A DNA stretch of 21,398 bases from an uncultured Geobacter sp. (GCA_937886325.1 CALABV010000038.1:1-21398); one strand, 5' to 3'; shown: positions 8,349 to 15,702, numbered from the stretch's first letter. The notes: generated from the letters alone by a model not told the origin. Program-made: numbers and translations.

Positions 8349-9716
8349 ATGGAAAAACTGCTGGCCATAGAAGACAGCGAAGATATCAGAAAACAGCTCA
8401 AGTGGGGGCTGGCCAGGGAGTACGAGGTTCTTCCAGCCGAGGACGGCATGGAGGCAATCGCGCTGTTCCGGAAGCACCGGCCCAAGGTGGTGACCCTGGA
8501 TCTCGGCCTCCCGCCCGATGAGGAAGGGACCGACGAGGGTTTCCGGTGCCTGGAGGAAATCCTCCGTATCGACCCGGCCGCCAAGGTCATCGTCGTGACC
8601 GGCAATGACGAGAGGGAGAGCGCGCTCCGGGCGGTGAGGACCGGCGCCTACGACTTCTACCGCAAACCAATCGATATCATAGAGCTGAAGGTGGTCATCG
8701 GACGGGCATTCCATATCCGGGCCATCGAAGACGAGAACCGCCGTCTGCAGGTCGCCGTTGAGGAAAAGACCACTCAGTTCGGCGGTATTGTGGGCCAGTG
8801 CCCGAGCATGGAGCAGGTCTTCTCCACCATCAGGAAGGTTGCCACCTCCGACGTGCCGGTCTTCGTCACCGGCGACAGCGGCACCGGCAAGGAGCTTGTG
8901 GCCAGGGCTATCCACGCCCAGAGCCTCAGGAAGGGGCAGCCGTTTATTCCCATCAACTGCGGCGCCATACCGGAGAATCTGCTGGAGTCGGAACTGTTCG
9001 GCTACGAGAAGGGCGCATTTACCGGCGCCCATACGCGGGTGCAGGGAAAGGTGGAGTATGCCCACACGGGCACCCTGTTCCTCGACGAGATCGGCGAGCT
9101 ACCCGCCAACCTCCAGGTGAAGCTGCTGCGCTTTCTCCAGGAAAAGGTCATTCAGAGGGTCGGCGGACGGGAAGACATTGTCGTGGACGCGCGCGTGGTC
9201 TCCGCAACCAACGTGGATATTGAAAAGGCAATCCGCGAGGGAAACTTCCGGGAGGACCTCTACTACCGGATCGCCGTCATTACCATCCCGCTCCCCCCTC
9301 TCCGGGAGCGGGGGAGCGATATCATGCTCCTGGCGAATCTTTTTCTGCGCCGCTTCGGCGAAGGACTCAACCGCAAGGTGAAGGGCTTCAGCCCCGCGGC
9401 CATAGACCGGATCCGGGCCTACGAATGGCCGGGCAACGTACGCGAGCTGGAAAACAGGGTTCAGCGGGCGGTGATCATGGCGGATTCAACCTTTCTCGAA
9501 CCCGCCGACCTCGGTTTTGACGAAACGCTGTCCCCGATCGCGCAGACGACGGAGAAAAGGATGACTCTGAAGGACGCCAGGGACAGGGTGGAGCGTGATC
9601 TCATTGCCCGGGTCCTGCAGGAACACGAGGGAAACATCGTGAAGGCGTCCGAGGCGCTCGGGGTGAGCAGGCCGACTCTCTACGACCTGATGAAGAAGCA
9701 TGGGATGGGGGGGTGA
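8349..9716 (+). CDS. prsR: PEP-CTERM-box response regulator PrsR (sigma-54 activator)
   Basis: This is a 455-residue NtrC-type regulator. The start is placed at ATG 8349 because AAGAGG at 8338-8343 sits six bases before it; an ATG at 8328 would add seven residues without a ribosome-binding site. Receiver domain, residues 1 to about 120: acidic pocket E8-D9, phospho-acceptor D51 in TLDLGLPP, and the YRKP Lys. AAA+ domain, about 140-380: Walker A GDSGTGKE (G175-E182), the sigma-54-contacting GAFTGA loop (G222-A227), and Walker B TLFLDEIGELP. A Fis-type helix-turn-helix (NIVKASEALGVSRPTLYDLM) ends the protein. It should be phosphorylated by PrsK and open sigma-54 promoters. Sigma-54 promoters at 12110-12125 and 16881-16896, both with a shared upstream 17-mer, are the obvious targets. 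Confidence 0.92.
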   Translation: MEKLLAIEDSEDIRKQLKWGLAREYEVLPAEDGMEAIALFRKHRPKVVTLDLGLPPDEEGTDEGFRCLEEILRIDPAAKVIVVTGNDERESALRAVRTGAYDFYRKPIDIIELKVVIGRAFHIRAIEDENRRLQVAVEEKTTQFGGIVGQCPSMEQVFSTIRKVATSDVPVFVTGDSGTGKELVARAIHAQSLRKGQPFIPINCGAIPENLLESELFGYEKGAFTGAHTRVQGKVEYAHTGTLFLDEIGELPANLQVKLLRFLQEKVIQRVGGREDIVVDARVVSATNVDIEKAIREGNFREDLYYRIAVITIPLPPLRERGSDIMLLANLFLRRFGEGLNRKVKGFSPAAIDRIRAYEWPGNVRELENRVQRAVIMADSTFLEPADLGFDETLSPIAQTTEKRMTLKDARDRVERDLIARVLQEHEGNIVKASEALGVSRPTLYDLMKKHGMGG

Positions 9717-9720
9717 AAAA

Positions 9721-9789
9721 CAGGGGGCTAGGGACAGGGGGCTAGGGTTTTCACTCGAATCCTTGAACCCTTGAATCCTCGAACCCTTC
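9721..9789. repeat. Intergenic repeat copy B, downstream of prsR
   Basis: A duplicated CAGGGGGCTAGGGA-like unit at 9721-9746 is followed by a 46-nt stretch (9742-9787) matching copy A upstream of prsR at 40 of 46 positions. It fills the space between prsR and the convergent gene ending at 9796. I see no standard terminator there; AGGGTT and AACCCT units could pair weakly. Confidence 0.8.
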
Positions 9790-9795
9790 AATGCC

Positions 9796-12063
9796 TTATT
9801 CTTTCAAAACCGCATCCAACGCCTCCACCACTGCCGGGTCGTAGCTGGTCCCGGCGCCGTTTTTTATCTCCCGGAGAGCATCGGCGCCGGTCATCTCCTT
9901 CCGGTGCGGCCTCTTGGAAAGCATGGCGCAGTAAGCGTCCACCACCGAGATGACCCGTGAGATGAGGGGGATCTCGTCTCCCGCGAGACCATCCGGATAT
10001 CCGGTGCCGTCGAATTTCTCGTGGTGATGGAGAATCGCCCTGCTGACATCCGGGGAAAACTCGATGCCGCTCAGAAGCTCCACGGTTGCGAAAGGGTGCA
10101 CCTTCAGAGAGGCGAATTCCGAAGGCTCCAGTTTCCCCTTCCGCAGCACCGCATCATCCATGAACATCAACCCCAGGTCGTAGACCGTGGAGACGTAGAG
10201 GGCGTTTTTCCGATCCTCCTCGGATGCCCCAAGCTTTTCCATGATTCTTCGAACCAGGACCGGGAGGAGCCGAGTTTTCTTGTGGTATTTTCTCCCCGCG
10301 GCAAGCAGCTTTTCAAAGGACGCGGTGAAATCCCGAAAGCCCTCTTCCCAGCTTTCATCATCCCGTAATTTCCCGATAAGGCGGGAGATCCTGTCGCTGA
10401 GTACGGCGGCGAGGGTGAGGTCCGTAGGCGTGAACGGTTCCGCGGACTTCTTGTTGTTCAGGTTGAGAACCCCGGCCACGGTTTCCCCTATCTTCAGCGG
10501 AACCGAAAGGAGGGACTTGGTGTTGTACTGGGAGAAGCTCTTGCGGGCGAAACGCGGATCGTTTTCGATATTCTCGATGAGAACCGGCTTCCCTTCCATG
10601 GCGACCCAGCCGCTTATCTGATCTCCCGGCCGAATACGCGTGGTCCTGACAATGTCTTCGTCAAGCCCCAGGGCGCTTCGAATCCTCAGTTCTCCCGTAA
10701 CATCGTCCCGCAGCATGATGGAACAGGTATTCAGTCCCATCATTTCCGCGATGAATTCAAGGAAAAGATCGATGCTTTTGCCCACGGCCGCGTCGATCTT
10801 CTGTCGCCTGCTCCTCGGTATTACCATGGTTAGAGTGAAGGAGCCGGCGCCGGTTTCCATCTCCAGATCCCAGCCGAGGCTTTCGGCCGCCTTTCGGACC
10901 AGATACATCTTTCCCTTGTCGTCGCCGATCTCCCTACCCATGGGCGGCGCGGGACGGGAAAAGGAGTCGATGAAAGGCTTCGGGAGTTCCCTCTCAACCT
11001 GGATACAAACCCGTATGGTGTCATTGTCCCTGGCGGAAATATGAAGCTCGTCCCCCATCTCCAGGCAGCCGGCTATTCCTTCCAGCAGCGTGATAAGCAT
11101 CTGGCGTATCCGGAACTTGTCTCCGAAGATTTCCGGCACATTGTTTTCCATCTGAACGGAGAGGGTCAGCCCCGCGCGACCGAGCGTATCAGCGAGCGTC
11201 TTGGAGCAGGAAACGTCGGTGAGGATCTCGGCCAGACTGACAACCGCCCTGTTCATGCTCCTCATTCCGTCTCCGCAGGCGAGAAAGTCGAGCTGATCCT
11301 CCACGATTGCGGCTAGCTTCTCGGTTTCCTTGGAGATGATGGCGTAGAACTCCTTCTGATCTTCCCGCGTCAGCCTGTCCGCACTTTCCAGGTAGTAGAT
11401 GGATCCCTTGATGGAGTTCAAGGGAGTCCGCAGTTCGTGGGAGATTCGCGTCAGGAACTCGGTCTTGAGCAGATCACCTTCCATGAGCTTCCGGTTCATT
11501 TCTTCCAGTTCAGCGGCTTTTTCCCGCAACTGGGCCATGAGAAAGGCGTTTTCCAAGGCAACCGCGGCTTGGTGGCTGATGAGTTGCAGGAGTTCGAAGC
11601 CCTGTTCGGTAAACGGAAGCAGGTCTTTCCGATCGCTGGCGTTCAGCAGGCCGATCATCCTCTTGCGTCCCCGTATCGGGCAGGAAATGAATGATGGGGT
11701 CCGGTAGCCGTTACCTCTCCCCATCCCCCGGAATCTGGTGTCCGTAGTAATATCGTCAACGAGAACCGGCTCGGTGTTCCTGACCACCATGCCCGCGATT
11801 CCCTGGCCAATCCGTGACCGGTATTCACGGGAAATCTCCAGGTCAATCCCCCGGGATGCTACGATGGATAGTTCCCTCCGGTCATTGAGCAGCATCAGCG
11901 AGCACTTGACGGCGCCGGTATGCCGAACGACGATATCCAGGACCTGATTGGCGATCCCGTTGATGTTGTCGGTTCCGAGGATGATCTCCGTAAGGTCCGT
12001 CACAAGCGCGATCCGCTCATCCGTACAGTCCGGAGAAGGTGGTTTCTTCGTGGTTGCTTGCAT
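9796..12063 (-). CDS. GAF / pseudo-histidine-kinase / GAF / degenerate HD-GYP signalling protein
   Basis: This is a 755-residue soluble protein; AGGGA lies about seven bases before the ATG at 12063. Domains in order: GAF at about 25-175, a coiled linker, HisKA at about 200-265 with ISHELRTPLNS (H209), and a region at about 300-415 where an ATPase domain is expected. That region lacks the N-box Asn (LLEGIAGC instead of NLLxNA) and the DxGxG motif, so ATP binding is doubtful. A second GAF follows at about 420-555, then an HD-GYP-like domain at about 590-755. The latter keeps HHHEKFDGTGYP (H679-P690), HP and VVDAY, but the HD dyad reads YD (Y628-D629), which loses one metal ligand. It may therefore bind rather than hydrolyse a cyclic dinucleotide. 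Its promoter is sigma-54 type with an upstream putative PrsR box, which places it in the PrsK/PrsR regulon. Confidence 0.85.
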   Translation of the reverse strand: MQATTKKPPSPDCTDERIALVTDLTEIILGTDNINGIANQVLDIVVRHTGAVKCSLMLLNDRRELSIVASRGIDLEISREYRSRIGQGIAGMVVRNTEPVLVDDITTDTRFRGMGRGNGYRTPSFISCPIRGRKRMIGLLNASDRKDLLPFTEQGFELLQLISHQAAVALENAFLMAQLREKAAELEEMNRKLMEGDLLKTEFLTRISHELRTPLNSIKGSIYYLESADRLTREDQKEFYAIISKETEKLAAIVEDQLDFLACGDGMRSMNRAVVSLAEILTDVSCSKTLADTLGRAGLTLSVQMENNVPEIFGDKFRIRQMLITLLEGIAGCLEMGDELHISARDNDTIRVCIQVERELPKPFIDSFSRPAPPMGREIGDDKGKMYLVRKAAESLGWDLEMETGAGSFTLTMVIPRSRRQKIDAAVGKSIDLFLEFIAEMMGLNTCSIMLRDDVTGELRIRSALGLDEDIVRTTRIRPGDQISGWVAMEGKPVLIENIENDPRFARKSFSQYNTKSLLSVPLKIGETVAGVLNLNNKKSAEPFTPTDLTLAAVLSDRISRLIGKLRDDESWEEGFRDFTASFEKLLAAGRKYHKKTRLLPVLVRRIMEKLGASEEDRKNALYVSTVYDLGLMFMDDAVLRKGKLEPSEFASLKVHPFATVELLSGIEFSPDVSRAILHHHEKFDGTGYPDGLAGDEIPLISRVISVVDAYCAMLSKRPHRKEMTGADALREIKNGAGTSYDPAVVEALDAVLKE

Positions 12064-12109
12064 TGTGGGTCCCTGTGCTAGGCTTCTCCCGGTTCTTCAT
12101 TAAGAAATT

Positions 12110-12125
12110 AGCAATAATGGTGCCG
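12110..12125 (-). promoter_or_regulatory. Sigma-54 (-24/-12) promoter for the degenerate HD-GYP gene
   Basis: On the minus strand the sequence reads CGGCACCATTATTGCT. Against the consensus TGGCAYRNNNNTTGCW it differs only at the first and seventh bases, and the GG and GC pairs are correctly spaced. The predicted start, about 12 bases past the GC, is near 12099, giving a leader of about 35 nt before the ATG at 12063. Confidence 0.8.
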
Positions 12126-12196
12126 AAACAAAAAAAATGAAAAAACGGGATATTACAGCATGAAAGAGATATTATCGACTTCCGATACCCCACGTT

Positions 12197-12213
12197 TGTC
12201 GGGAAGCTTTACA
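12197..12213. promoter_or_regulatory. Putative PrsR operator in the divergent region
   Basis: TGTCGGGAAGCTTTACA matches TGTCGGCAATCTTTACA upstream of the PEP-CTERM gene at 15 of 17 positions. The outer TGT/ACA is symmetric, as expected for a Fis-type dimer. Its centre is about 106 nt upstream of the predicted start of the minus-strand gene, a normal distance for a sigma-54 enhancer, and it also lies upstream of the plus-strand protease gene. A weaker related sequence, TATCGACTTCCGATA, is at 12173-12187. Confidence 0.65.
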
Positions 12214-12274
12214 ATTTTCGACCAGAAAGAGACAGGGGATATTCTAATGATCCGAAACGCATACACACCCTTAC

Positions 12275-12290
12275 CGGCCCCACTATTTCT
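12275..12290 (+). promoter_or_regulatory. Weak sigma-54-like promoter for the CAAX-protease gene
   Basis: CGGCCCCACTATTTCT keeps GG at -24 and TT at -12 but has TC instead of the invariant GC. It starts exactly 78 nt after the start of the 17-mer at 12197, the same offset seen at the PEP-CTERM promoter (16803 to 16881). The spacing is the main argument; the -12 defect counts against it. Confidence 0.3.
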
Positions 12291-12308
12291 GGATAGGGCA
12301 GCCAATTC

Positions 12309-13052
12309 GTGACCATGGCCATACCCCGCGTCATTACAAATACTTTAGCCAGAACCCATCATTTCCTTTCCAGCGACATCGTGTGCAGGGCAGCCCCATT
12401 CGCGCTGTACATGGCATTCATTGCCCTTGAAGAGTTCCTGCATTTTGTATCCGGAAAGGGGCTTACGGCCGTTTCCGAGCAGCTCCTGCTCTTCCTCTAT
12501 CCTGTCAAGGCCGGGTCCGTCGCTCTCGTTCTCTTCCTGTTCAGGAAACAGTACAAGGAGATTATCTCCAGGGAATTCATCAGACCGGCAACAGCCTGCG
12601 CCGCTCTCGCCGTCGGCCTCGGCGTGTTCGCCATGTGGATCAGCATGGATTTTCCGTGGGCTACCATGGGCGCTCTCCGGGGGTATGACCCGAACCTCTG
12701 CCGTGGTGAAGGAATCAGGATCTTCCTGATAGCGTCGCGCCTGGCTGGGGCTGCTCTCGTAGTCCCTTTCATGGAAGAGCTTTTCTGGCGATCGTTCCTG
12801 ATTCGCTACATCATATCCCACGATTTCACCAAGGTTCCCATCGGTCGTTTCACCTGGCCGTCGTTTCTCATCACGGCTGTCCTGTTCGGTCTTGAGCATA
12901 ACCTTTTCCTGGCAGGGATAGTAGCCGGCATACTCTACAATCTTCTTCTCTATCATAGCAGAAGCCTGTCCGCCTGCATCCTCGCCCACGGCGTAACCAA
13001 CCTGGCGCTTGGGGTGTATGTGCTTCAAACGGGAAAATTGTATTTCTGGTAG
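12309..13052 (+). CDS. CPBP-family / CAAX-prenyl-protease-related membrane protein (PEP-CTERM-associated type)
   Basis: This is a polytopic membrane protein of 247 residues from GTG 12309 (245 from ATG 12315). AGGG at 12294-12297 favours the GTG, but the choice is open. It has the three motifs of the CPBP/ABI intramembrane glutamic protease family: MEELFWRSFLIRY (E156, E157, R161), FGLEHN (H197) and AHGVTNLALG (H227, N231). A version of this family called CAAX prenyl protease-related protein recurs in exosortase/PEP-CTERM genomes, and the neighbours here fit that. The substrate is unknown; a role in maturing sorted proteins or precursors is inference. It is divergent from the HD-GYP-like gene and shares its upstream region, with a putative PrsR box in between. 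Confidence 0.8.
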   Translation: MTMAIPRVITNTLARTHHFLSSDIVCRAAPFALYMAFIALEEFLHFVSGKGLTAVSEQLLLFLYPVKAGSVALVLFLFRKQYKEIISREFIRPATACAALAVGLGVFAMWISMDFPWATMGALRGYDPNLCRGEGIRIFLIASRLAGAALVVPFMEELFWRSFLIRYIISHDFTKVPIGRFTWPSFLITAVLFGLEHNLFLAGIVAGILYNLLLYHSRSLSACILAHGVTNLALGVYVLQTGKLYFW

Positions 13053-13070
13053 GGGGAGGGGAAGCAAACG

Positions 13071-13130
13071 AGGGGTCGAGGGGTCGAGGGGTCGAGGGGT
13101 CGAGGGGTCGAGGGGTCGAGGGGTCGAGGG
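13071..13130. repeat. Octamer tandem repeat, seven copies of GGGGTCGA
   Basis: TCGA recurs every eight bases at 13076, 13084, 13092, 13100, 13108, 13116 and 13124, with GGGG between. The unit is the reverse complement of the TCGACCCC units in repeat copy A near prsR, so the arrays belong to one repeat family. The tract lies 19 nt after the protease gene stop and is a likely site of length variation. Confidence 0.9.
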
Positions 13131-13189
13131 ACAACAGAGCCGGGATTCCGCAGTCAAGTCAACCGAAAAAACGACTTCACCTTCCGTTC

Positions 13190-13906
13190 TCACGTTGAAT
13201 CATTCGCAAACCCCTCTCCCAGGATTTCTCCCCGGTATTCCTCCAACAGTTCAACCTGGTTAGTGGACACCCCCTTCACGATATCGTCGATGGCGCCGAG
13301 ATAGGGTATCCGCGGACCGTGGTAGTCGACTTCGGGGCCGATGGGGGAAAAACGGATTTTCATTCGATTCAGCAGGATGCGAAGGCCTTTCGCCATGACC
13401 GCGAACCAGTGCGTGAGCCCCATGTGCCTGCTTTCCAGGTACATGCAGAGGTAGAGCCCCATGATGATATGGAATTCATGCTTCCGTTTCTCCTCCGCAT
13501 CCCTCGTAATCACGCGCTGCTCCGGCGCCATGTGGCCGTCATTGTAGATGAGGCCGTCCACCGCCCTTTTTCGGAATTCCTTGCTCACTGCCAGTCGGGA
13601 GATCTCGGCGATCGTGTCCCGGTTTATCGAGGAGAGATCGGTGGTGAAGGTGCAGTGTTTTTCGATGGGAAAGCCCAATTCCGAATTCAGAATGAGCCTG
13701 ATGGCGCCGATGAGCCGGCCGCTGTCGCGGCAGAATGCCCCCATGTGCACGGAGTGAAGGTCGTAATCGTCCATTTCCAGGCCGCCGGGGTGGTCTTCGG
13801 GCTTCTCGAAGCCCCACTCGTCGCAATAGACCTTGTAGCGGAGCCGGTACACTTCATTGATGAACGGGTCATCGTGGGCAATTTTTCTGAACTGAAATCT
13901 TGTCAT
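13190..13906 (-). CDS. PEP-CTERM/exosortase system-associated acyltransferase (paralogue 1)
   Basis: This is a 238-residue soluble protein with a GNAT / autoinducer-synthase-like layout. Diagnostic segments are VYRLRYKVYCDEWGF at about 19-33, LEMDDYDLHSVHMGAF, GAIRLILNS, ISRLAVSKEFRKR at about 102-114, LTHWFAVM and FSPIGPEVDYHGPR. The same segments occur in the protein encoded at 15969-16718, so the two are diverged paralogues. Members of this family accompany exosortase/PEP-CTERM gene sets and are predicted to move an acyl group; the substrate has not been read from sequence. The gene starts 21 nt from the end of a 192-bp inverted-repeat element, which must separate it from, or supply, its promoter. 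I found no sigma-54 promoter or operator-like 17-mer upstream, unlike the neighbouring genes. Confidence 0.85.
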   Translation of the reverse strand: MTRFQFRKIAHDDPFINEVYRLRYKVYCDEWGFEKPEDHPGGLEMDDYDLHSVHMGAFCRDSGRLIGAIRLILNSELGFPIEKHCTFTTDLSSINRDTIAEISRLAVSKEFRKRAVDGLIYNDGHMAPEQRVITRDAEEKRKHEFHIIMGLYLCMYLESRHMGLTHWFAVMAKGLRILLNRMKIRFSPIGPEVDYHGPRIPYLGAIDDIVKGVSTNQVELLEEYRGEILGEGFANDST

Positions 13907-13926
13907 GCCTGGAACGCCTCGCCCTG

Positions 13927-14118
13927 TTTAATTAGTGGCCATCCGGAAACTCCGGATGAGCCACTATTGGTTTCCAATTCGGAAACGAGGGATTTTTCGT
14001 CATGGCCAGAAGATCGAGGGGTTGCGCGGAGGCGTACGCTGGCACGCCGCACAAGCAAGCCCGAAGATTGACACCGCCAGGACGGAAAAGAACCGTTTCC
14101 GGATGGAAACTAATTAAA
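13927..14118. mobile_element. 192-bp MITE-like element with 24-bp terminal inverted repeats
   Basis: The ends 13927-13950 (TTTAATTAGTGGCCATCC and onward) and 14095-14118 (ending GATGGAAACTAATTAAA) are reverse complements at 22 of 24 positions. Inside the left end is a strong hairpin, GTGGCCATCCGGA/TCCGGATGAGCCAC at 13935-13964, and a second, GTTTCC-AATTC-GGAAAC, at 13970-13986. The right end holds GTTTCC-GGAT-GGAAAC. No coding potential is evident. Only a possible 2-bp (TG) flank duplication is visible, so mobility is inferred from the ends alone. A regulatory RNA or a repeat-hairpin relic are alternatives. Confidence 0.6.
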
Positions 14119-14121
14119 TGA

Positions 14122-14176
14122 CCGCCACTGAAACCTTATGGCACGCTCTCATGTTTGTCAAGATGGGAAGTGGCGG
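14122..14176. other. Inverted repeat next to the 192-bp element
   Basis: CCGCCACT at 14122-14129 and AGTGGCGG at 14169-14176 are perfect 8-bp complements with a 39-nt spacer. They begin four bases after the end of the 192-bp element. In the remainder up to 14344 I see no gene; the stretch 14180-14330 is AT-rich with promoter-like sequence (TATAGT at 14296-14301), but no convincing -35 box. Confidence 0.4.
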
Positions 14177-14344
14177 AGGGAGGGGAGAGAGCCTTCCCTT
14201 TCCACCCGGAATCTGTAATGCATATACCGTTCCGCGGAATCATCAAAAATAATCCGAACCACCAATGGCGAAATGTATGAATCAGGGTATATTTGTATAG
14301 TCAGTACATTGCTATTTTATTAAACCATTACAAGGAGGAAACAG

Positions 14345-15625
14345 ATGAAGACCCGAATTTGGTTTGCGATACTGGTGCTGTTTTTTGCTGTCATCATGGC
14401 AGGATGCGGCAGCGGAGGCGATGGAGGAGGAAATTCATCCGGAACCGGAGGGAGCAGTTCGGGCGACACGGTTACACCCGGAAGCCAAGGGAGCGACGGC
14501 GGCGCCACTACACCCGGGACAGACGGAAGCGGAGGAACAGGAACGGGTACCGGCGGAACCGGCGGGACTGGTGGAAGCGGCGGCACGGGCACAGGTGGAA
14601 CCGGCGGCAGTGGCGGCACGGGCACAGGTGGAAGCGGAGGCAGTGGCGGCACGGGCACAGGTGGAAGCGGGGGCAGTGGCGGCACGGCCGATACCATCCG
14701 CCCGGTTGTCAGCTATACGACTCCGGCAAACAATGCAACGGGGATCGCCGTCAACAGTTCCGTCAGCGTCACCTTCAGCGAAGCGATGGATCCGGCGAGC
14801 ATCACCACGGCAACATTCCTGGTTGCCGACGCAGGGAGTTCCAAAAGCGGCACGATTACCATCGGCGGCGGTAACAGAATCGCCACTTTCACACCAAACG
14901 CTCCGTTCTCTGCGGGCAGTGACTGCACCGTTACGATTCAGACCGGGGTGAAGGACGCAGCGGGAAACAGCCTGGCAAACGCCTACACCTGGCACTTTTC
15001 TACCGGCACGACAAATGACGGGGTCCCGCCCACGGTTATCGCCGTCATACCGGCATCAGGGGCGACCAACGTTTGCCTGAACACCGCCGTTACCGTGCTT
15101 TTCAGTGAAGAGTTTGATCCGGCATCTGTTACGGGCGCCACGTTCACCATCAGCCAGGGGGCGAACCCGGTGAGCGGAGCTATTGAAATTGTCGGCCCCA
15201 CAGCCACCTTGAAACCGTCCGTAAACCTGCAACCGAATACCTCCTATACCGGCACGATAACGGGGGTCAGGGATCTTTCTGGGAATGTCATGTCGGGTGC
15301 TTTCACCTGGACCTTTACAACGGGAACCGCAATCGACACCACGAGTCCTACCGTCGTGTCCGTCAGCCCGCCGAACGGCGCAACGGAAATTCCGGGGACA
15401 ACCTCCATCTCCGTAACCTTCAGCGAACCCATGTATCCTTTCCTTTTCGGGAGCATAGACGGCGTTCCGGGGAAAGTTTCATTCAACTCGACAATGACGA
15501 CATTTACTCTCACACCGGCACAGGGCCTTGCGCCTCGATCACAATACACATTGCGCACAAAGGCTTCGGATCTGTGCGGAAATCCGATGACAAATGTCTT
15601 TTCATGGAGTTTTACAACACAATGA
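14345..15625 (+). CDS. Lipoprotein with Gly-rich linker and three Big_5/SbsA-type Ig-like repeats
   Basis: This is a 426-residue protein; AAGGAGG at 14332-14338 is placed ideally before the ATG. The N-terminus is a lipoprotein signal ending IMAGC (C21 lipidated). Residues 22-115 are almost only Gly, Ser and Thr and are encoded by 33-bp tandem repeats. Three Ig-like domains start at D116 (DTIRPVVSYTTPANNATGIA), D225 (DGVPPTVIAVIPASGATNV) and D331 (DTTSPTVVSVSPPNGATEI). Each has the V-x-F-S-E-x-M/F-x-P strand and ends in (W)xFxTG/Q. The third is about 10 residues shorter than the others. This is the pattern of surface-displayed adhesion or matrix proteins: a lipid anchor, a flexible stalk and Ig modules. 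It lies within the PEP-CTERM locus but lacks a PEP-CTERM tail, so it uses a different anchor. Confidence 0.85.
   Translation: MKTRIWFAILVLFFAVIMAGCGSGGDGGGNSSGTGGSSSGDTVTPGSQGSDGGATTPGTDGSGGTGTGTGGTGGTGGSGGTGTGGTGGSGGTGTGGSGGSGGTGTGGSGGSGGTADTIRPVVSYTTPANNATGIAVNSSVSVTFSEAMDPASITTATFLVADAGSSKSGTITIGGGNRIATFTPNAPFSAGSDCTVTIQTGVKDAAGNSLANAYTWHFSTGTTNDGVPPTVIAVIPASGATNVCLNTAVTVLFSEEFDPASVTGATFTISQGANPVSGAIEIVGPTATLKPSVNLQPNTSYTGTITGVRDLSGNVMSGAFTWTFTTGTAIDTTSPTVVSVSPPNGATEIPGTTSISVTFSEPMYPFLFGSIDGVPGKVSFNSTMTTFTLTPAQGLAPRSQYTLRTKASDLCGNPMTNVFSWSFTTQ
14594..14686 (+). repeat. 33-bp in-frame tandem repeat encoding an 11-residue Gly/Ser/Thr unit
   Basis: GGTGGAA recurs at 14594, 14627 and 14660, exactly 33 bp apart, with the intervening sequence GGCAGTGGCGGCACGGGCAC nearly identical. 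A shortened unit precedes at 14570. Because 33 is divisible by three, gain or loss of units only changes the length of the lipoprotein stalk. Confidence 0.85.
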
Positions 15626-15702
15626 AGGGCAATTTCGCGTCAGGCATGGTACCGTCCCCCCGGATCCACGAGGCGGATCGAAGTGAGCGAAGAAGGATAA
15701 TC

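Noticed and set aside
13071..13130. Possible CRISPR-like array.
   Set aside because: It is a simple head-to-tail 8-bp repeat with no spacers and no cas genes nearby.
12345..13193. Minus-strand frame with a repeated Pro/Ser/Thr/Arg segment, suggesting a repeat protein.
   Set aside because: The repeat residues come only from the GGGGTCGA octamer tract, and the rest is antisense to the CPBP-family gene.
14143..14158. TATGGCACGC region (TGGCAC match) as a sigma-54 promoter.
   Set aside because: There is no GC element at the required distance.
14265..14280. TGGCGAAATGTATGAA upstream of the Ig-repeat lipoprotein as a sigma-54 promoter.
   Set aside because: The -24 part is good but the -12 part reads ATGA instead of TTGC, and no operator-like 17-mer lies upstream.
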